Positions 50,684-61,465 of a stretch of 64,000 bases of DNA are shown piece after piece (the stretch's first letter is position 1; every line of letters starts with the position of its first letter). The translations under genes were made by a program, and so were the position numbers. The notes below the pieces were generated by a model, which saw nothing but the letters and a program-made list of their open reading frames with translations, searched no databases and was not told where the DNA came from. The DNA is from Candidatus Thermoflexus tengchongensis (lineage in GTDB: Bacteria; Chloroflexota; Anaerolineae; Thermoflexales; Thermoflexaceae): contig JAEVEX010000074.1 of NCBI GenBank assembly GCA_016842085.1, forward strand, positions 62,001-126,000, written 5' to 3'.

Positions 50684-52066
50684 TCATGTGGATCCCGCGA
50701 ACGCAATCGAAAGCGCCTCTGCGAGGGTTCGCGCGGGAAGCAGGGTGAGCTCCGCCGGGACCTCACGGAGCCGGCGGACGGTGCGGGGCAGGAGGCAGCG
50801 TCGAAAACCGAGTTTCGCCGCCTCCGCCAGGCGAAGCTCGAGATGGCCCACGGCCCGCAGCTCCCCCGAGAGGCCCACTTCCCCGATGAAGACCATATCC
50901 GGAGGCAACGGGCGATCCCGGGCGGAGGAGACGATGGCCATCGCCACCGCCAGATCCGCTGCCGGCTCATCCACCCGCAGGCCGCCGACCACGTTGACGA
51001 ACAGATCGTGATCATGCAGACGCAGGCCCACCCGCTTGGTCAGCACTGCGACCAGCAGGAGCAGGCGATAGGGATCCACCCCATTGGCCGTGCGGCGGGC
51101 TGTCCCGGGCGGTGCCGGGCTGACCAGGGCCTGGATCTCCACCAGCAGCGGGCGGGTGCCCTCCATGGTCACCGCGACCGCGGAGCCGGAGGCCTGGACC
51201 AGACGCTCGGCCAGGAAGAGCTCGGAAGGATTGGGCACCTCCGCCAGCCCGTCCCCGCGCATCTCGAAGACCCCAACCTCGGAGGTGGCGCCGAAACGGT
51301 TCTTCACACTGCGGAGCATCCGGAAGGCGTGGTAGCGATCGCCCTCCAGGTAGAGAACGGTATCGACGATGTGCTCCAGGAGCTTCGGGCCGGCGATCAG
51401 GCCCGCCTTGGTCACGTGGCCGATGAGGAAGATGGTGATCTCCAGGTTTTTGGCCAGAGTCTGGAATCGGACGGCGCATTCGCGGACCTGGCTGACGCTC
51501 CCGGGAGGGGAGGGGATCTCCTCCACGTAAACGGTTTGAATGGAGTCCACGATCACCAGCCGGGGCCGCAGCGCCTGGATGTGATCCACGAGGGCTTCCA
51601 TGCGGGTTTCGTTCAACAGGTAGAGCTGGGGATTATGCAGCCTCAGGCGGTCAGCCCGCATCTTCAGCTGGCCGAGGGATTCCTCACCGGAGATGTAAAG
51701 AACCGGGAATTCGGGGCCGGCCATTCGATCGGCCAGCTGCATCAGCAGGGTGGATTTCCCGATGCCTGGATCGCCAGCGACCAGGATCAGGGAGCCGGGC
51801 ACCACCCCGCCCCCCAGCACGCGGGCGAACTCCCCTATCGGCAGCGGCCAGCGTTCCACCCCGGCTGCCGTCACGGCGGGGAGGGGGATGGGCGGAGCTC
51901 CCGGTGCCCCCTTGAGGCCGACCGCGCGAACGGACGGCGAGGGGGCGACTTCCACCAGGGTATTCCACTCTCCACAATCCGGGCATCGTCCCATCCATTT
52001 GGGGTGCACCGCGCCGCACTTCTGACAGACATATTGAGTCCGCGCTCGGGCCATCCGGGTCTCCAT
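50684..52066 (-). CDS. radA: DNA repair protein RadA (Sms)
   Basis: This 460-residue protein has the N-terminal C4 zinc finger (CQKCGAVHPKWMGRCPDCG), then a RecA-like ATPase with Walker A GDPGIGKST near 96-104, the RadA-specific KNRFG in VKNRFGATSEVG near 257, and a C-terminal Lon-protease-like domain. RadA is a hexameric branch-migration helicase acting in recombinational repair. The start is either ATG 52066 or ATG 52054. The latter has GGAG at better spacing and would remove four residues. It is convergent with the DUF72 gene and divergent from the oxidoreductase genes. Confidence 0.96.
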   Translation of the reverse strand: METRMARARTQYVCQKCGAVHPKWMGRCPDCGEWNTLVEVAPSPSVRAVGLKGAPGAPPIPLPAVTAAGVERWPLPIGEFARVLGGGVVPGSLILVAGDPGIGKSTLLMQLADRMAGPEFPVLYISGEESLGQLKMRADRLRLHNPQLYLLNETRMEALVDHIQALRPRLVIVDSIQTVYVEEIPSPPGSVSQVRECAVRFQTLAKNLEITIFLIGHVTKAGLIAGPKLLEHIVDTVLYLEGDRYHAFRMLRSVKNRFGATSEVGVFEMRGDGLAEVPNPSELFLAERLVQASGSAVAVTMEGTRPLLVEIQALVSPAPPGTARRTANGVDPYRLLLLVAVLTKRVGLRLHDHDLFVNVVGGLRVDEPAADLAVAMAIVSSARDRPLPPDMVFIGEVGLSGELRAVGHLELRLAEAAKLGFRRCLLPRTVRRLREVPAELTLLPARTLAEALSIAFAGST

Positions 52067-52291
52067 CAGGGCTTCGTGAACTTCCTCTCTTTATGATAAC
52101 CCGAACTCCGATTGCCGGGCTTCGCCAAGGGGCGGCGCGTCGCCTGATGAGGAGATGGCTGAAACGCCCTATCCCTCGTCAGGCTTGCCTTCCCGGGCCA
52201 ATCGTAAGATGATCGGACTGGAGGGGCCGGGCAGGAGGGAAAATGTTTCCTGGAATCGGGCAGCTCACTCGATTTTCGGAGCGGGGCTCCA

Positions 52292-53398
52292 ATGGATTCC
52301 TGCCGGGTTCTTCTGGATGGTTCGCGGTTGATTGTGGAATCCTGCGTGCGCGCAGGAGCCAGCGTGTATGTCGGATACCCCATTACGCCGGCGAGCCTGA
52401 TCTTCTCCTACGCCAGCCGTCGCTTTCCCATTGCCCTGCCAGCCCCGGATGAGATCACCGCCCTGCAGTGGATGGCCGGCCTCTCCGCTGCCGGTTATCT
52501 CCCCGTGACCGCCACATCGTTCCCGGGTTTCGCCCTCATGGTGGAGTCGATCAATATGGCCTATATGATGGAGCTCCCCATGCTGATTATCCTCGTCCAG
52601 CGACTTGGGCCATCCACGGGAACGGCGACGGCAGGCGCCCAGGGGGATCTGCTGTTGCTGGATGGGCTGATCTCCGGTGGCTATCCTCTTCCTGTGCTGT
52701 GCATCTCCGATCTGATGGATTGCTGGCTTCTGCCCCCCATTGGGCTGCGAACGGCCGTGGAGCTGCGCACGCCGGTGGTGCTTCTCAGCTCCAAGGAGAT
52801 GGTGATGACTCAGTCCAGTTTCGACCTGAGGCAGTTGCCGGAGATCGAGCCGGTGCGTCGGGCTTGTTATCAGGGCCCTGGTCCCTACCGCTCGTATGAT
52901 CCCGGCGACGGGCTGGTTCCTCCCTTTTTACCGGTTGGCAACGATCACCACCTCGTCCGGCTCAACGCTTCCACCCATGATCGTTCTGGCCTCCTCCAGC
53001 ACACCAGCGAGGAGGCAATGACCAACACCCGTCGTCTGGGGGAAAAGGTGGAGGCGCTAACGCCGGTCCTCTATCACCTGGATGAGCAGGATGGGGCCCG
53101 CACGCTGGTGGTAAGTTATGACATCACCAGCGGAGCCGCCCGGGAGGCCGTCAGGATCCTCCGATCCCGGGGGGTCCCGGTTTCCCTTCTGTTAGCCCGC
53201 ACCCTCCTGCCGGTCCCGGCGATTTATTACGAAGTGATCGAGCGCTACCCGCGGGTCGTAATCGCCGAGGAGAACGCCCAGGGGCAGTTCGCCCGCCTGC
53301 TCTTCGGCCGGCGGATCCCCTCGAAAATCCGTTTGGTCGGGGCAGTGGGACGGATGGTGCGCCCCGAGGAGATTGTTCGGGAGGTCCTTGCCGGATGA
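52292..53398 (+). CDS. 2-oxoacid:ferredoxin oxidoreductase, alpha subunit
   Basis: This 368-residue protein matches the alpha (pyrimidine-binding) subunit of the KorA/VorA/PorA group. VYVGYPITPASLIFSYASRRF at about 24-44 is the conserved PITP-S motif. EMVMTQSSFDL (about 170-180) is the conserved end of the core domain. The C-terminal domain II contains LVVSYDITSGAAREAVRIL and AEENAQGQFARLL. With the beta/gamma fusion encoded next it would oxidatively decarboxylate a 2-oxoacid and reduce ferredoxin. The substrate (2-oxoglutarate, pyruvate or branched-chain) cannot be told. It overlaps the next gene by 4 bases (ATGA). Confidence 0.9.
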   Translation: MDSCRVLLDGSRLIVESCVRAGASVYVGYPITPASLIFSYASRRFPIALPAPDEITALQWMAGLSAAGYLPVTATSFPGFALMVESINMAYMMELPMLIILVQRLGPSTGTATAGAQGDLLLLDGLISGGYPLPVLCISDLMDCWLLPPIGLRTAVELRTPVVLLSSKEMVMTQSSFDLRQLPEIEPVRRACYQGPGPYRSYDPGDGLVPPFLPVGNDHHLVRLNASTHDRSGLLQHTSEEAMTNTRRLGEKVEALTPVLYHLDEQDGARTLVVSYDITSGAAREAVRILRSRGVPVSLLLARTLLPVPAIYYEVIERYPRVVIAEENAQGQFARLLFGRRIPSKIRLVGAVGRMVRPEEIVREVLAG

Positions 53399-54672
53399 GC
53401 CTCTTCCTCACCCGTTCAGACCTGCCATTCTGTAAAGGTTGCGGGCATCACCATGTCGTTCGCAGCACCGTGAAGGCCCTGGAGGAAATCGGGGCGAAGC
53501 CCACGGATGTCATCCTGGTGACGGACATCGGCTGTCATGGCATCGTGGATGGTCATTTCGTCACCCATACGGCCCATGGCCTCCACGGTCGCTCGGTGGC
53601 ACTGGCGGCAGGGATCGCGATGGGGCTTCCGCCGGGCAAGAAGGTGATCGTCTATATTGGGGATGGGGGGGCGACGATCGGTTTGCAGCATCTCCTCGAG
53701 GCCGCACGGATGAACATCGATTTAACGGTGGTGGTGCACAACAATATGCTTTATGGGATGACTGGAGGCCAGCCCAGCAGCCTGACGCCCCGCGGCTTCC
53801 GCACCGTGATCACCCTGGATGGGGCTCCTCTTCCCCATCACGATCTCTGCCGGCTGGTTTATGACGCAGGAGCCTCCTACGTCGCCCGGGTCCTCGGTGT
53901 GGGGGATTTCTCCGAGGTCCTTCGCCAGGCGCTGGAGATGGAAGGCTTCGCCCTTGTGGAGGTTCTGGAGCTCTGCACCAGCTATGGCGTGAGGTGGAAC
54001 CCCGGGTTGTGGCTGAAAGCGCTGGCGGACGAGGCCGGTTACACCCCCGGGATATGGATTCGTCCCCCGCGCCCGGTTTTCCGTTTGCCGGCTGGACCAT
54101 GGGAACCCCTGAGTCCGCGTGGAGAGGGATTGCTGGATCTGCCCCCGGTGGAGGTCCGGTTCTCCTCCCCGCTGGAGGAGCGCTGGACGATGATCCTGAG
54201 CGGCTCGGCGGGAGAAGGGGTTCAGCAGGCGGCGGAGATCCTGGCGCGCGCCGCCATGGCCGCTGGCCTCCACGCGACGAAGAAGGGCAGCTATCCGGTG
54301 ACCGTTGGGGTCGGCTTTTCAACAGCGGAGGTGATCCTTTCCCGCTCTCCGATTTTCTATCATGGTGTCCATGAACCGGATGCCGTGGTGATCACCTCCA
54401 TGGATGGGTTGCTGAATCAGCGGGAGCGGATCAGGAGGATGCAGCGAGGGGTGCTCTGGCTGGATGCCTCGCTGCCGATCCCGGAGACCGAAGCGGAAAT
54501 CCGGGTTCGGGACTTCCGGGGACGTGCAGGGGCGCGGTATGCGGCGCTTTACGCCATATGGACGGTCCTCCAGGAAATGGGGATTCTTCCTCCCGAAGCG
54601 CTGCTGGAGGTGGTGCAGGGGAGCTCCCTGGCCGATCGGATTCCGGTGGATCGATGGGCCTCGCTCGGGTAA
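53395..54672 (+). CDS. 2-oxoacid:ferredoxin oxidoreductase, fused beta and gamma subunits
   Basis: The first 230 residues are a beta (thiamine diphosphate-binding) subunit: FCKGCGHHHVV near 12-22, DIGCHG near 44-49, the GDG of VIVYIGDGGATIG near 84-96, and NNMLYGMTGGQ near 116-126. The last 150 residues (from about 262) are a gamma-type domain: MILSGSAGEGVQQAAEILARA. Usually gamma is a separate protein, so this is a beta-gamma fusion. No ferredoxin-like (delta) 4Fe-4S domain is present. Electrons pass to ferredoxin. It is translationally coupled to the alpha subunit gene. Confidence 0.9.
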   Translation: MSLFLTRSDLPFCKGCGHHHVVRSTVKALEEIGAKPTDVILVTDIGCHGIVDGHFVTHTAHGLHGRSVALAAGIAMGLPPGKKVIVYIGDGGATIGLQHLLEAARMNIDLTVVVHNNMLYGMTGGQPSSLTPRGFRTVITLDGAPLPHHDLCRLVYDAGASYVARVLGVGDFSEVLRQALEMEGFALVEVLELCTSYGVRWNPGLWLKALADEAGYTPGIWIRPPRPVFRLPAGPWEPLSPRGEGLLDLPPVEVRFSSPLEERWTMILSGSAGEGVQQAAEILARAAMAAGLHATKKGSYPVTVGVGFSTAEVILSRSPIFYHGVHEPDAVVITSMDGLLNQRERIRRMQRGVLWLDASLPIPETEAEIRVRDFRGRAGARYAALYAIWTVLQEMGILPPEALLEVVQGSSLADRIPVDRWASLG

Positions 54673-55148
54673 GGAGCCCACGCATGAACGGAAGCAGGCC
54701 GTCTTCTCCGCCGCCTTTTGCGCCGATTTCCGTCGGCACCCGGGACGGCCGCTGCCTCCGGCGAAGCGGCTCCTGCAGCAACGGGTAGGAGGGGGCTTCA
54801 GCCCCGACTTCAGCTCCGACCTCCATCAGTGTGCAGGGCGGCCTGCCGCCCTCACCCGACCCTTCCGTGAACGCATAGGTGGGCGAGGAGGCGGGTAACA
54901 GATCCGCCTGACCGGCCGGGGAGGCTCCGGCCAGCTGTTCCCTCACTCTTCAATTTCCGGACGGATCCCCCGGGGGGCTTGGGGTCGGGCATGGTCCCTT
55001 CGGCACCCCACCCGGCTCCAGGGGATCCTTTCCTCCCCCTTCCCATAGCCGGAAGAACCAGGGGGTGGAGCCGTTTCCTTTCTGCAGCCAGTGACGGGGC
55101 CGGGCTTCCTGAACCGGACCGGGATCCATAGATGAAACGCCTGCTTTC
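54673..55148. other. Non-coding interval upstream of the dnaK operon
   Basis: About 480 bases with no supported gene. Frames that stay open have no ribosome binding site or family resemblance. It contains a GC-rich imperfect inverted repeat CTGACCGG/CCGGCCAG near 54908-54935. No T-rich terminator follows the oxidoreductase genes. Confidence 0.5.
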
Positions 55149-55182
55149 CTCTAATGCTCCTCTAATAGAACCTGCGTAGAAT
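55149..55182 (+). promoter_or_regulatory. Promoter with 11-nt direct repeats before the dnaK operon
   Basis: CTCTAATG (55149-55156) and CTCTAATA (55160-55167) are direct repeats exactly 11 nt apart. A -10-like TAGAAT lies at 55177-55182, its first base 17 nt after the start of the last repeat. The same geometry occurs before hsp20 (58645-58689), so this looks like a shared stress-response control element. Confidence 0.7.
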
Positions 55183-55212
55183 CGAAAGCGACCCTGATGA
55201 AGGGGGAAGTCT

Positions 55213-55512
55213 GTGCCGCTGGTCTGCCGGAACTGTGGGATCGAAATTGAGTGGCAGCCGGTGATTGTGGATCGTCAGCCTTACTGTTGCCTGGGGTGCG
55301 CTCAGGGAGGGCCGTGCCAGTGTGATTATGACCGGTTGCCCTCCCTGGACACACCGGCCACCCTGGCGCAGCGAATGCCATCCCAGGACCTTGGGGTTCT
55401 GATCCGGCGGCCAGCTCCCCTCGCGGTGATGATCGAGCACTTCGGAGAGGAATCCCTCAACCCTGAACGGGAGGTTTCCGATGGCCAAGAAGGGGCGGAT
55501 CGTCGGCATTGA
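55213..55512 (+). CDS. Small cysteine-rich protein upstream of dnaK
   Basis: This 99-residue protein starts at GTG 55213 and overlaps the dnaK start by 32 bases. The N-terminal half has seven cysteines: [11 protein letters not shown], then [17 protein letters not shown]. The pattern resembles a small zinc- or metal-binding TRASH/YHS-like domain. The C-terminal half is probably unstructured. It is transcribed with dnaK and may be a redox- or metal-sensing cofactor of the stress operon. I do not know a named family with certainty. Confidence 0.7.
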   Translation: MPLVCRNCGIEIEWQPVIVDRQPYCCLGCAQGGPCQCDYDRLPSLDTPATLAQRMPSQDLGVLIRRPAPLAVMIEHFGEESLNPEREVSDGQEGADRRH

Positions 55513-57364
55513 TCTGGGGACGACCAACTCGGTGATCGCCGTGATGGAGGGCGGGGAGCCCAAGGTGATCCCCATCGCGGAGGGCGGCAACCTCTGCCCA
55601 TCGGTGGTCGCCTTCACCAAGACCGGGGAGCGCCTGGTGGGTCTGCCGGCCAAGCGCCAGGCGATCATCAACCCGGAGAACACGGTGTTCTCGATCAAGC
55701 GCTTCATGGGCCGGCGCTACAGCGAAGTCCTGGAGGAGGTCCGGCGGGTCCCTTATAAGGTGGTGGAGGGGCCGAACGGGGACGCCCGGGTGTTCATCCC
55801 GGCGGTGAGCAAGGAGTTCACGCCCCAGGAGATCTCGGCGATGATCCTGCGCAAGCTGAAGCAGGACGCCGAGGCCTACCTGGGGGAGCCGGTCACCCAG
55901 GCGGTGATCACGGTGCCCGCCTATTTCAACGACAGCCAGCGCCAGGCGACCAAGGACGCCGGGAAGATCGCGGGCCTGGAGGTGCTGCGCATCATCAATG
56001 AGCCCACGGCCGCGGCCCTGGCTTACGGGCTGGATAAGAAGAAGAACGAGATCATCCTGGTGTGGGACCTGGGCGGTGGGACCTTCGATGTATCGATCCT
56101 GGAGGTCGGAGATGGAGTGATCGAGGTGAAGGCCACGGCGGGCGACACGCATCTGGGTGGTGATGACTGGGATCAGGTGATCATCGACTACGTGGCCGAG
56201 GAGTTCATGAAGGAGCACGGGATCGACCTCCGGAAGGACCGCCAGGCCCTGCAGCGCCTGAAGGAGGCGGCCGAGAAGGCCAAGATCGAGCTCTCCACGC
56301 TGATGGAGACCGAGATCAACCTGCCCTTCATCACCGCCACGGCCGACGGGCCGAAGCACCTTCAGATGCGCCTGACCCGTGCCAAGTTCGAGCAGCTCTC
56401 CCGTCATCTGGTGGAACGGCTGAAGGGCCCCTTCGAGCAGGCCCTGCGCGACGCCAAGTTGCGCCCCGAGCAGATCGATGAGGTGATCCTGGTCGGCGGC
56501 GCCACCCGCATGCCAATGGTGCAACAGCTGGTCCGGGAGCTCACCGGCAAGGAGCCCCACAAGGGCGTGAACCCGGATGAGGTGGTGGCCGTCGGCGCAG
56601 CCATTCAGGCGGGCGTGCTGGCCGGCGAGGTCCGGGATGTGTTGCTCCTGGATGTGACGCCGCTCTCCCTCGGCGTGGAGACTCTGGGCGGGGTGATGAC
56701 TGTGATCATCCCGCGCAACACGACCATCCCGGTGCGCAAGACGGAGGTCTTCACCACGGCCGAGGATTTCCAGACGGCGGTGGATATCAAGGTTTACCAG
56801 GGCGAGCGGCCGATGGCGGCGGACAATATCCTCCTGGGCCAGTTCCGCCTGGAAGGCATCCCGCCGGCGCCGCGGGGCGTCCCGCAGATCGAGGTGACCT
56901 TCGACATCGACGCGAACGGTATCCTTCACGTCTCGGCCCGGGACCGGGCGACCGGCAAGGAGGCCAAGATCACCATCACCGCCTCCACCAACCTCTCTAA
57001 GGAGGAAGTGGAACGGCTGCTCAAGGAGGCCGAGCGCTATGCGGAGGAGGACCGGCGCCGGCGCGAGCTGGCCGAGGCCCGCAACGAGGCGGACAACATG
57101 ATTTACAGCGTGGAGCGCTCGCTGCGGGAGCTGGGCGATCAGGTCAGCCCGGCGGATCGAGAGCGCCTGGAGGGCCTGATCCGTCAGCTGAAGGAGGCGA
57201 TGGGCACCGATAATACGGCTCGCATCCGGCAGCTCACCCAGGAGCTGCGCCAGGCGGCCCTGGCCATCGGCCAGGCAGTCTACCAGCGGGCGGCTGGCGG
57301 CTCGGGCAGCTCTCGCCCATCCGGTGAGGGCGAAGTGGTGGAGGGCGAATATCGTCAGGTCTGA
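55481..57364 (+). CDS. dnaK: Molecular chaperone DnaK (Hsp70)
   Basis: This 627-residue Hsp70 has an N-terminal ATPase domain ([10 protein letters not shown] at 9-18, [14 protein letters not shown] near 192-205, [13 protein letters not shown] near 337-349). The substrate-binding beta domain includes [14 protein letters not shown] near 388-401, followed by the helical lid and a Gly/Ser-rich acidic tail. It binds unfolded peptide segments in an ATP-driven cycle. The start follows GGGAGG. No grpE or dnaJ is found next to it, which is unusual for a dnaK operon. It is preceded by the Cys-rich gene and followed by a hairpin and a membrane metallopeptidase. Confidence 0.98.
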   Translation: MAKKGRIVGIDLGTTNSVIAVMEGGEPKVIPIAEGGNLCPSVVAFTKTGERLVGLPAKRQAIINPENTVFSIKRFMGRRYSEVLEEVRRVPYKVVEGPNGDARVFIPAVSKEFTPQEISAMILRKLKQDAEAYLGEPVTQAVITVPAYFNDSQRQATKDAGKIAGLEVLRIINEPTAAALAYGLDKKKNEIILVWDLGGGTFDVSILEVGDGVIEVKATAGDTHLGGDDWDQVIIDYVAEEFMKEHGIDLRKDRQALQRLKEAAEKAKIELSTLMETEINLPFITATADGPKHLQMRLTRAKFEQLSRHLVERLKGPFEQALRDAKLRPEQIDEVILVGGATRMPMVQQLVRELTGKEPHKGVNPDEVVAVGAAIQAGVLAGEVRDVLLLDVTPLSLGVETLGGVMTVIIPRNTTIPVRKTEVFTTAEDFQTAVDIKVYQGERPMAADNILLGQFRLEGIPPAPRGVPQIEVTFDIDANGILHVSARDRATGKEAKITITASTNLSKEEVERLLKEAERYAEEDRRRRELAEARNEADNMIYSVERSLRELGDQVSPADRERLEGLIRQLKEAMGTDNTARIRQLTQELRQAALAIGQAVYQRAAGGSGSSRPSGEGEVVEGEYRQV

Positions 57365-57372
57365 GCCTGGAG

Positions 57373-57410
57373 GGGGTTCCGGGGGCGGTCTGATTGTCCC
57401 CCGGAACCCC
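57373..57410 (+). other. Strong hairpin between dnaK and the metallopeptidase gene
   Basis: A perfect 13-bp stem (57373-57385 with 57398-57410) has a 12-base loop, 8 bases after the dnaK stop. No T-run follows, so it is more likely an mRNA-stabilising or attenuating structure than a full terminator. Confidence 0.65.
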
Positions 57411-57431
57411 TGCAAATCCGGAGGTCGGACC

Positions 57432-58127
57432 ATGCTGTTCTGGTGGGATCCGCTGTATTTGGTGTTTGCGCTTCCGGCGCTGGTGCTGGGGCTGTATGCC
57501 CAGGCGAAGGTGCAGGCGGCCTATAGCCGCTGGCTGCGGGTTCCGGCCCGTCTGACGGGGCTGGAGGCGGCCCGGCGGCTGTTGCAGGCGGCGGGGCTGT
57601 ATGAGGTGCGTCTGGAGGGGACCCCCGGGCATCTGACGGATCACTATGATCCGACCACGAAGACGTTGCGGCTTTCCCCGGAGGTGGCGGGGGTGCCCTC
57701 GGTGGCCTCGGTGGCGGTGGCGGCCCACGAGATCGGGCACGCGCTGCAGGATGCGGAGGGCTACTGGGGGCTGCGGGCGCGGGCGGCGCTGGTGCCGGCG
57801 GTGAACTTCGGCTCGTGGCTGGGGCCGGTGCTCTTTCTGGTGGGCTTTTTCCTGCAAAGCCCCTCACTGGTGTGGGCGGGGGTGCTGCTGTTTGGGGGGG
57901 CGGCGCTGTTTGCGCTGGTGACGCTGCCGGTGGAGCTGGATGCGAGCCGGCGGGCGTTGCGGCTGCTGGAGGGGAGCGGGCTGCTGGGGACGCCGGAGGA
58001 GCGGGCGGGGGCGCGGGAGGTGCTAAGGGCGGCGGCGCTGACCTACGTGGCCGCCCTGGCCCAGGCCCTCTCCACCCTGGCCTACTACGCCTTCCTCGCC
58101 ATGGGCATGCAGCGATCCCGGGAGTGA
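57432..58127 (+). CDS. Membrane zinc metallopeptidase, YugP type
   Basis: The ATG at 57432 follows GGAGGTCGG and gives 231 residues. A first membrane helix (about 5-20) is followed by the cytoplasmic catalytic part with HEIGH near 99-103 in AVAAHEIGHALQD. Two further membrane helices (about 120-160) and a last one near the C-terminus follow. This is the layout of the Zn_peptidase_2/YugP family. Such peptidases are linked to membrane protein quality control, which fits the position after dnaK. The substrate is unknown. The gene is unusually G-rich on the coding strand. Confidence 0.88.
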   Translation: MLFWWDPLYLVFALPALVLGLYAQAKVQAAYSRWLRVPARLTGLEAARRLLQAAGLYEVRLEGTPGHLTDHYDPTTKTLRLSPEVAGVPSVASVAVAAHEIGHALQDAEGYWGLRARAALVPAVNFGSWLGPVLFLVGFFLQSPSLVWAGVLLFGGAALFALVTLPVELDASRRALRLLEGSGLLGTPEERAGAREVLRAAALTYVAALAQALSTLAYYAFLAMGMQRSRE

Positions 58128-58177
58128 CCGGCGTGTTCTCGTCTTCCGCCCCTCTCATCCTCCATGGAGCGACGCCG

Positions 58178-58627
58178 ATGGACGCAATGGACGACGCGAC
58201 CCTGCGCGCGAAGGTGGAGGAGCGGCTCTATCGCTATGACCCCCTTCGGGTCAACTTCCATCTGATCCGGGTGGAGGCCCGGGATGGACGGGTGATCCTG
58301 GGCGGGGTGGTGCCTTCCACGGCGATGAAGCGGATGGCGGAGACCCTCGCCCGATCGGTCCCGGGCGTGCGGGAGGTGCAGAACGATCTGGTTTCAGATC
58401 CGGAGATCGAAGCGGAGCTGGGCCTGCGCCTGGCAGGGGATCCGGATCTCAGCCCGCCGCGGGCTCGCGTGCTGGCCACCAGCGTTCAGGGGGATGTCAC
58501 GCTGGCCGGATGGGTGCCCGATGAGGCAGCCCGGCAGCGCGCCGAGGCGATCGCCCGATCGATCCGGGGGGTTCGCAATGTGGTGAACAACCTGCAGGTG
58601 AAGGCGGTGGCGCGCCGGGCGGCATGA
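58178..58627 (+). CDS. BON-domain protein
   Basis: This 149-residue protein contains two BON domains, each with the pattern of a helix, a VEARDGRVILGGVV-type strand pair and a GVREVQNDLVSD- or GVRNVVNNLQVK-type end (about residues 10-70 and 80-145). BON domains bind phospholipid or other surfaces, and many BON proteins are stress-related. No signal peptide is seen. The ATG at 58178 has GGAG upstream. It lies 50 bases after the metallopeptidase gene and may be the last gene of the dnaK operon. Confidence 0.82.
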   Translation: MDAMDDATLRAKVEERLYRYDPLRVNFHLIRVEARDGRVILGGVVPSTAMKRMAETLARSVPGVREVQNDLVSDPEIEAELGLRLAGDPDLSPPRARVLATSVQGDVTLAGWVPDEAARQRAEAIARSIRGVRNVVNNLQVKAVARRAA

Positions 58628-58644
58628 GGGGACTTCTTACGAAA

Positions 58645-58689
58645 CTCTTATGGAGCTCTTGCGGGGCTCTAATGCGACCGGGGTATGAT
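58645..58689 (+). promoter_or_regulatory. Heat-shock promoter of the hsp20-groES-groEL operon
   Basis: Three direct repeats, CTCTTATG (58645), CTCTTGCG (58656) and CTCTAATG (58667), are spaced exactly 11 nt apart. The -10-like TATGAT (58684-58689) begins 17 nt after the start of the last repeat, the same spacing as before the dnaK operon. The 11-nt phasing suggests a dimeric activator binding one face of the helix. Confidence 0.75.
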
Positions 58690-58756
58690 GAGAAGTGCCA
58701 TTCGGAGCACCCCGGGCTCCGACCCGGTCGGGAGGATCGCGAAAAGGAGGTCCGCC

Positions 58757-59203
58757 ATGGCCGGTGAAATCCGTCGCTGGGATCCCTTTCAGGAGATCTT
58801 CTCGCTGCGGCGAGCCATCGATCGGATCCTCGATGAAGCCTTCTCCCGCCCCTCTCTGCTCTTCGCCGGGTCTGTGGACTGGCCGGCGGTGGATATTTAT
58901 GAGACCAAGGACGAGGTGGTTGTGAAGGCAGCTGTTCCGGGGATCCGCCCGGAGGACATCGAGGTGACCGTCAGCGGGAACACGGTGACGCTGCGCGGGG
59001 AAGTCCGCGAGGAGCAGGAGGCGCGGGAGGGTTCATGGATCCGTCAGGAGCGACGTCTCGGCGCCTTCACCCGCTCGTTCGTGCTTCCTGTAGAGGTGGT
59101 GGCCGACCGGGCTACCGCCGAGTATGAACACGGGGTTCTGACCCTGCGGTTGCCCAAGGCGGAGGCGGTGAAGGCGCGGACAATTAAGGTCAAAGTCAAA
59201 TAG
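58757..59203 (+). CDS. hsp20: Small heat-shock protein Hsp20
   Basis: The ATG at 58757 follows AAAAGGAGG and gives 148 residues. The alpha-crystallin domain spans about 45-135: [20 protein letters not shown], the family segment [23 protein letters not shown], and the G-L-L-like [12 protein letters not shown]. It forms oligomers that hold unfolding proteins. The in-frame ATG at 58685 lies inside the promoter and is rejected. It is the first gene of an operon with groES and groEL, 98 bases before groES. Confidence 0.95.
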   Translation: MAGEIRRWDPFQEIFSLRRAIDRILDEAFSRPSLLFAGSVDWPAVDIYETKDEVVVKAAVPGIRPEDIEVTVSGNTVTLRGEVREEQEAREGSWIRQERRLGAFTRSFVLPVEVVADRATAEYEHGVLTLRLPKAEAVKARTIKVKVK

Positions 59204-59235
59204 ACTCCTCTCTCTGTATCCGGAAAAGTCAATCG

Positions 59236-59255
59236 TTCGGGGCGGTCGCCCCGAA
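59236..59255 (+). other. Hairpin in the hsp20-groES intergenic region
   Basis: TTCGGGGCG (59236-59244) and CGCCCCGAA (59247-59255) are perfectly complementary, 46 bases before the groES start. No T-run follows. It may be an mRNA-processing or temperature-sensitive structure. It is not a CIRCE element. Confidence 0.5.
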
Positions 59256-59301
59256 GGCAAAACAATCGAATCCCGTAAGGATTTCCTCGGAGGGTGGAGC
59301 G

Positions 59302-59604
59302 ATGGCGGAGATCAAACTTCGACCCCTTGCGGATCGGGTGGTGGTGGAGCCGATTGAGCGGGAGGAGGTAACTCCCAGCGGCATTGTCCTGCCGGAGACA
59401 GCGAAGGAGCGCCCGCAGGAGGGCCGAGTGATCGCCGTGGGCCCCGGGCGCGTGGACGAGAACGGAAAGCGGGTCCCCATGGAGGTGAAGGTCGGTGACC
59501 GTGTGCTCTTTGCCAAATATGCGGGCACCGAGTTCAAGGTGGATACCACCCGCAAGCTGCTGATCCTCAAAGAGAGCGATATCCTGGCCATCATTGAGGA
59601 GTGA
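59302..59604 (+). CDS. groES: Co-chaperonin GroES
   Basis: This 100-residue protein has all GroES features: [20 protein letters not shown] at the N-terminus, the mobile loop [18 protein letters not shown] (about 23-40), [13 protein letters not shown], and the end [14 protein letters not shown]. It caps the GroEL chamber. The start follows GGAGGGTGG. The gene is followed by groEL after 49 bases. Confidence 0.97.
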   Translation: MAEIKLRPLADRVVVEPIEREEVTPSGIVLPETAKERPQEGRVIAVGPGRVDENGKRVPMEVKVGDRVLFAKYAGTEFKVDTTRKLLILKESDILAIIEE

Positions 59605-59653
59605 TCCCCGATCCATGATTCTCACAAAACCCATGCGGAGGAGGTGATCGGCA

Positions 59654-61291
<1,638 letters not shown>

Positions 61292-61309
61292 GCGAGTCGG
61301 ATGGGATCA

Positions 61310-61342
61310 CCGGGGCGGGTGAAAGACCCGCCCCGGTTCCTT
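61310..61342 (+). terminator. Terminator of the hsp20-groES-groEL operon
   Basis: A perfect 11-bp stem (61310-61320 with 61326-61336) has the loop GAAAG and is followed by TTCCTT. It lies 18 bases after the groEL stop. Confidence 0.85.
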
Positions 61343-61465
61343 ATCCGCGTCGCGTTCCCTGATCGCCGATCGCGCCCCCTGCCCAGGGGGGCCTGGAAGG
61401 CGAAAATCATTGCACCACGGGATCGTATCCGATTCCAGCAGGATTCGGAGGGGAGGTGATGGCCG

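Noticed and set aside
59204-59301. CIRCE/HrcA operator before groES
   Set aside because: The TTAGCACTC-N9-GAGTGCTAA pattern is not present. Only an unrelated GC-rich hairpin is found.
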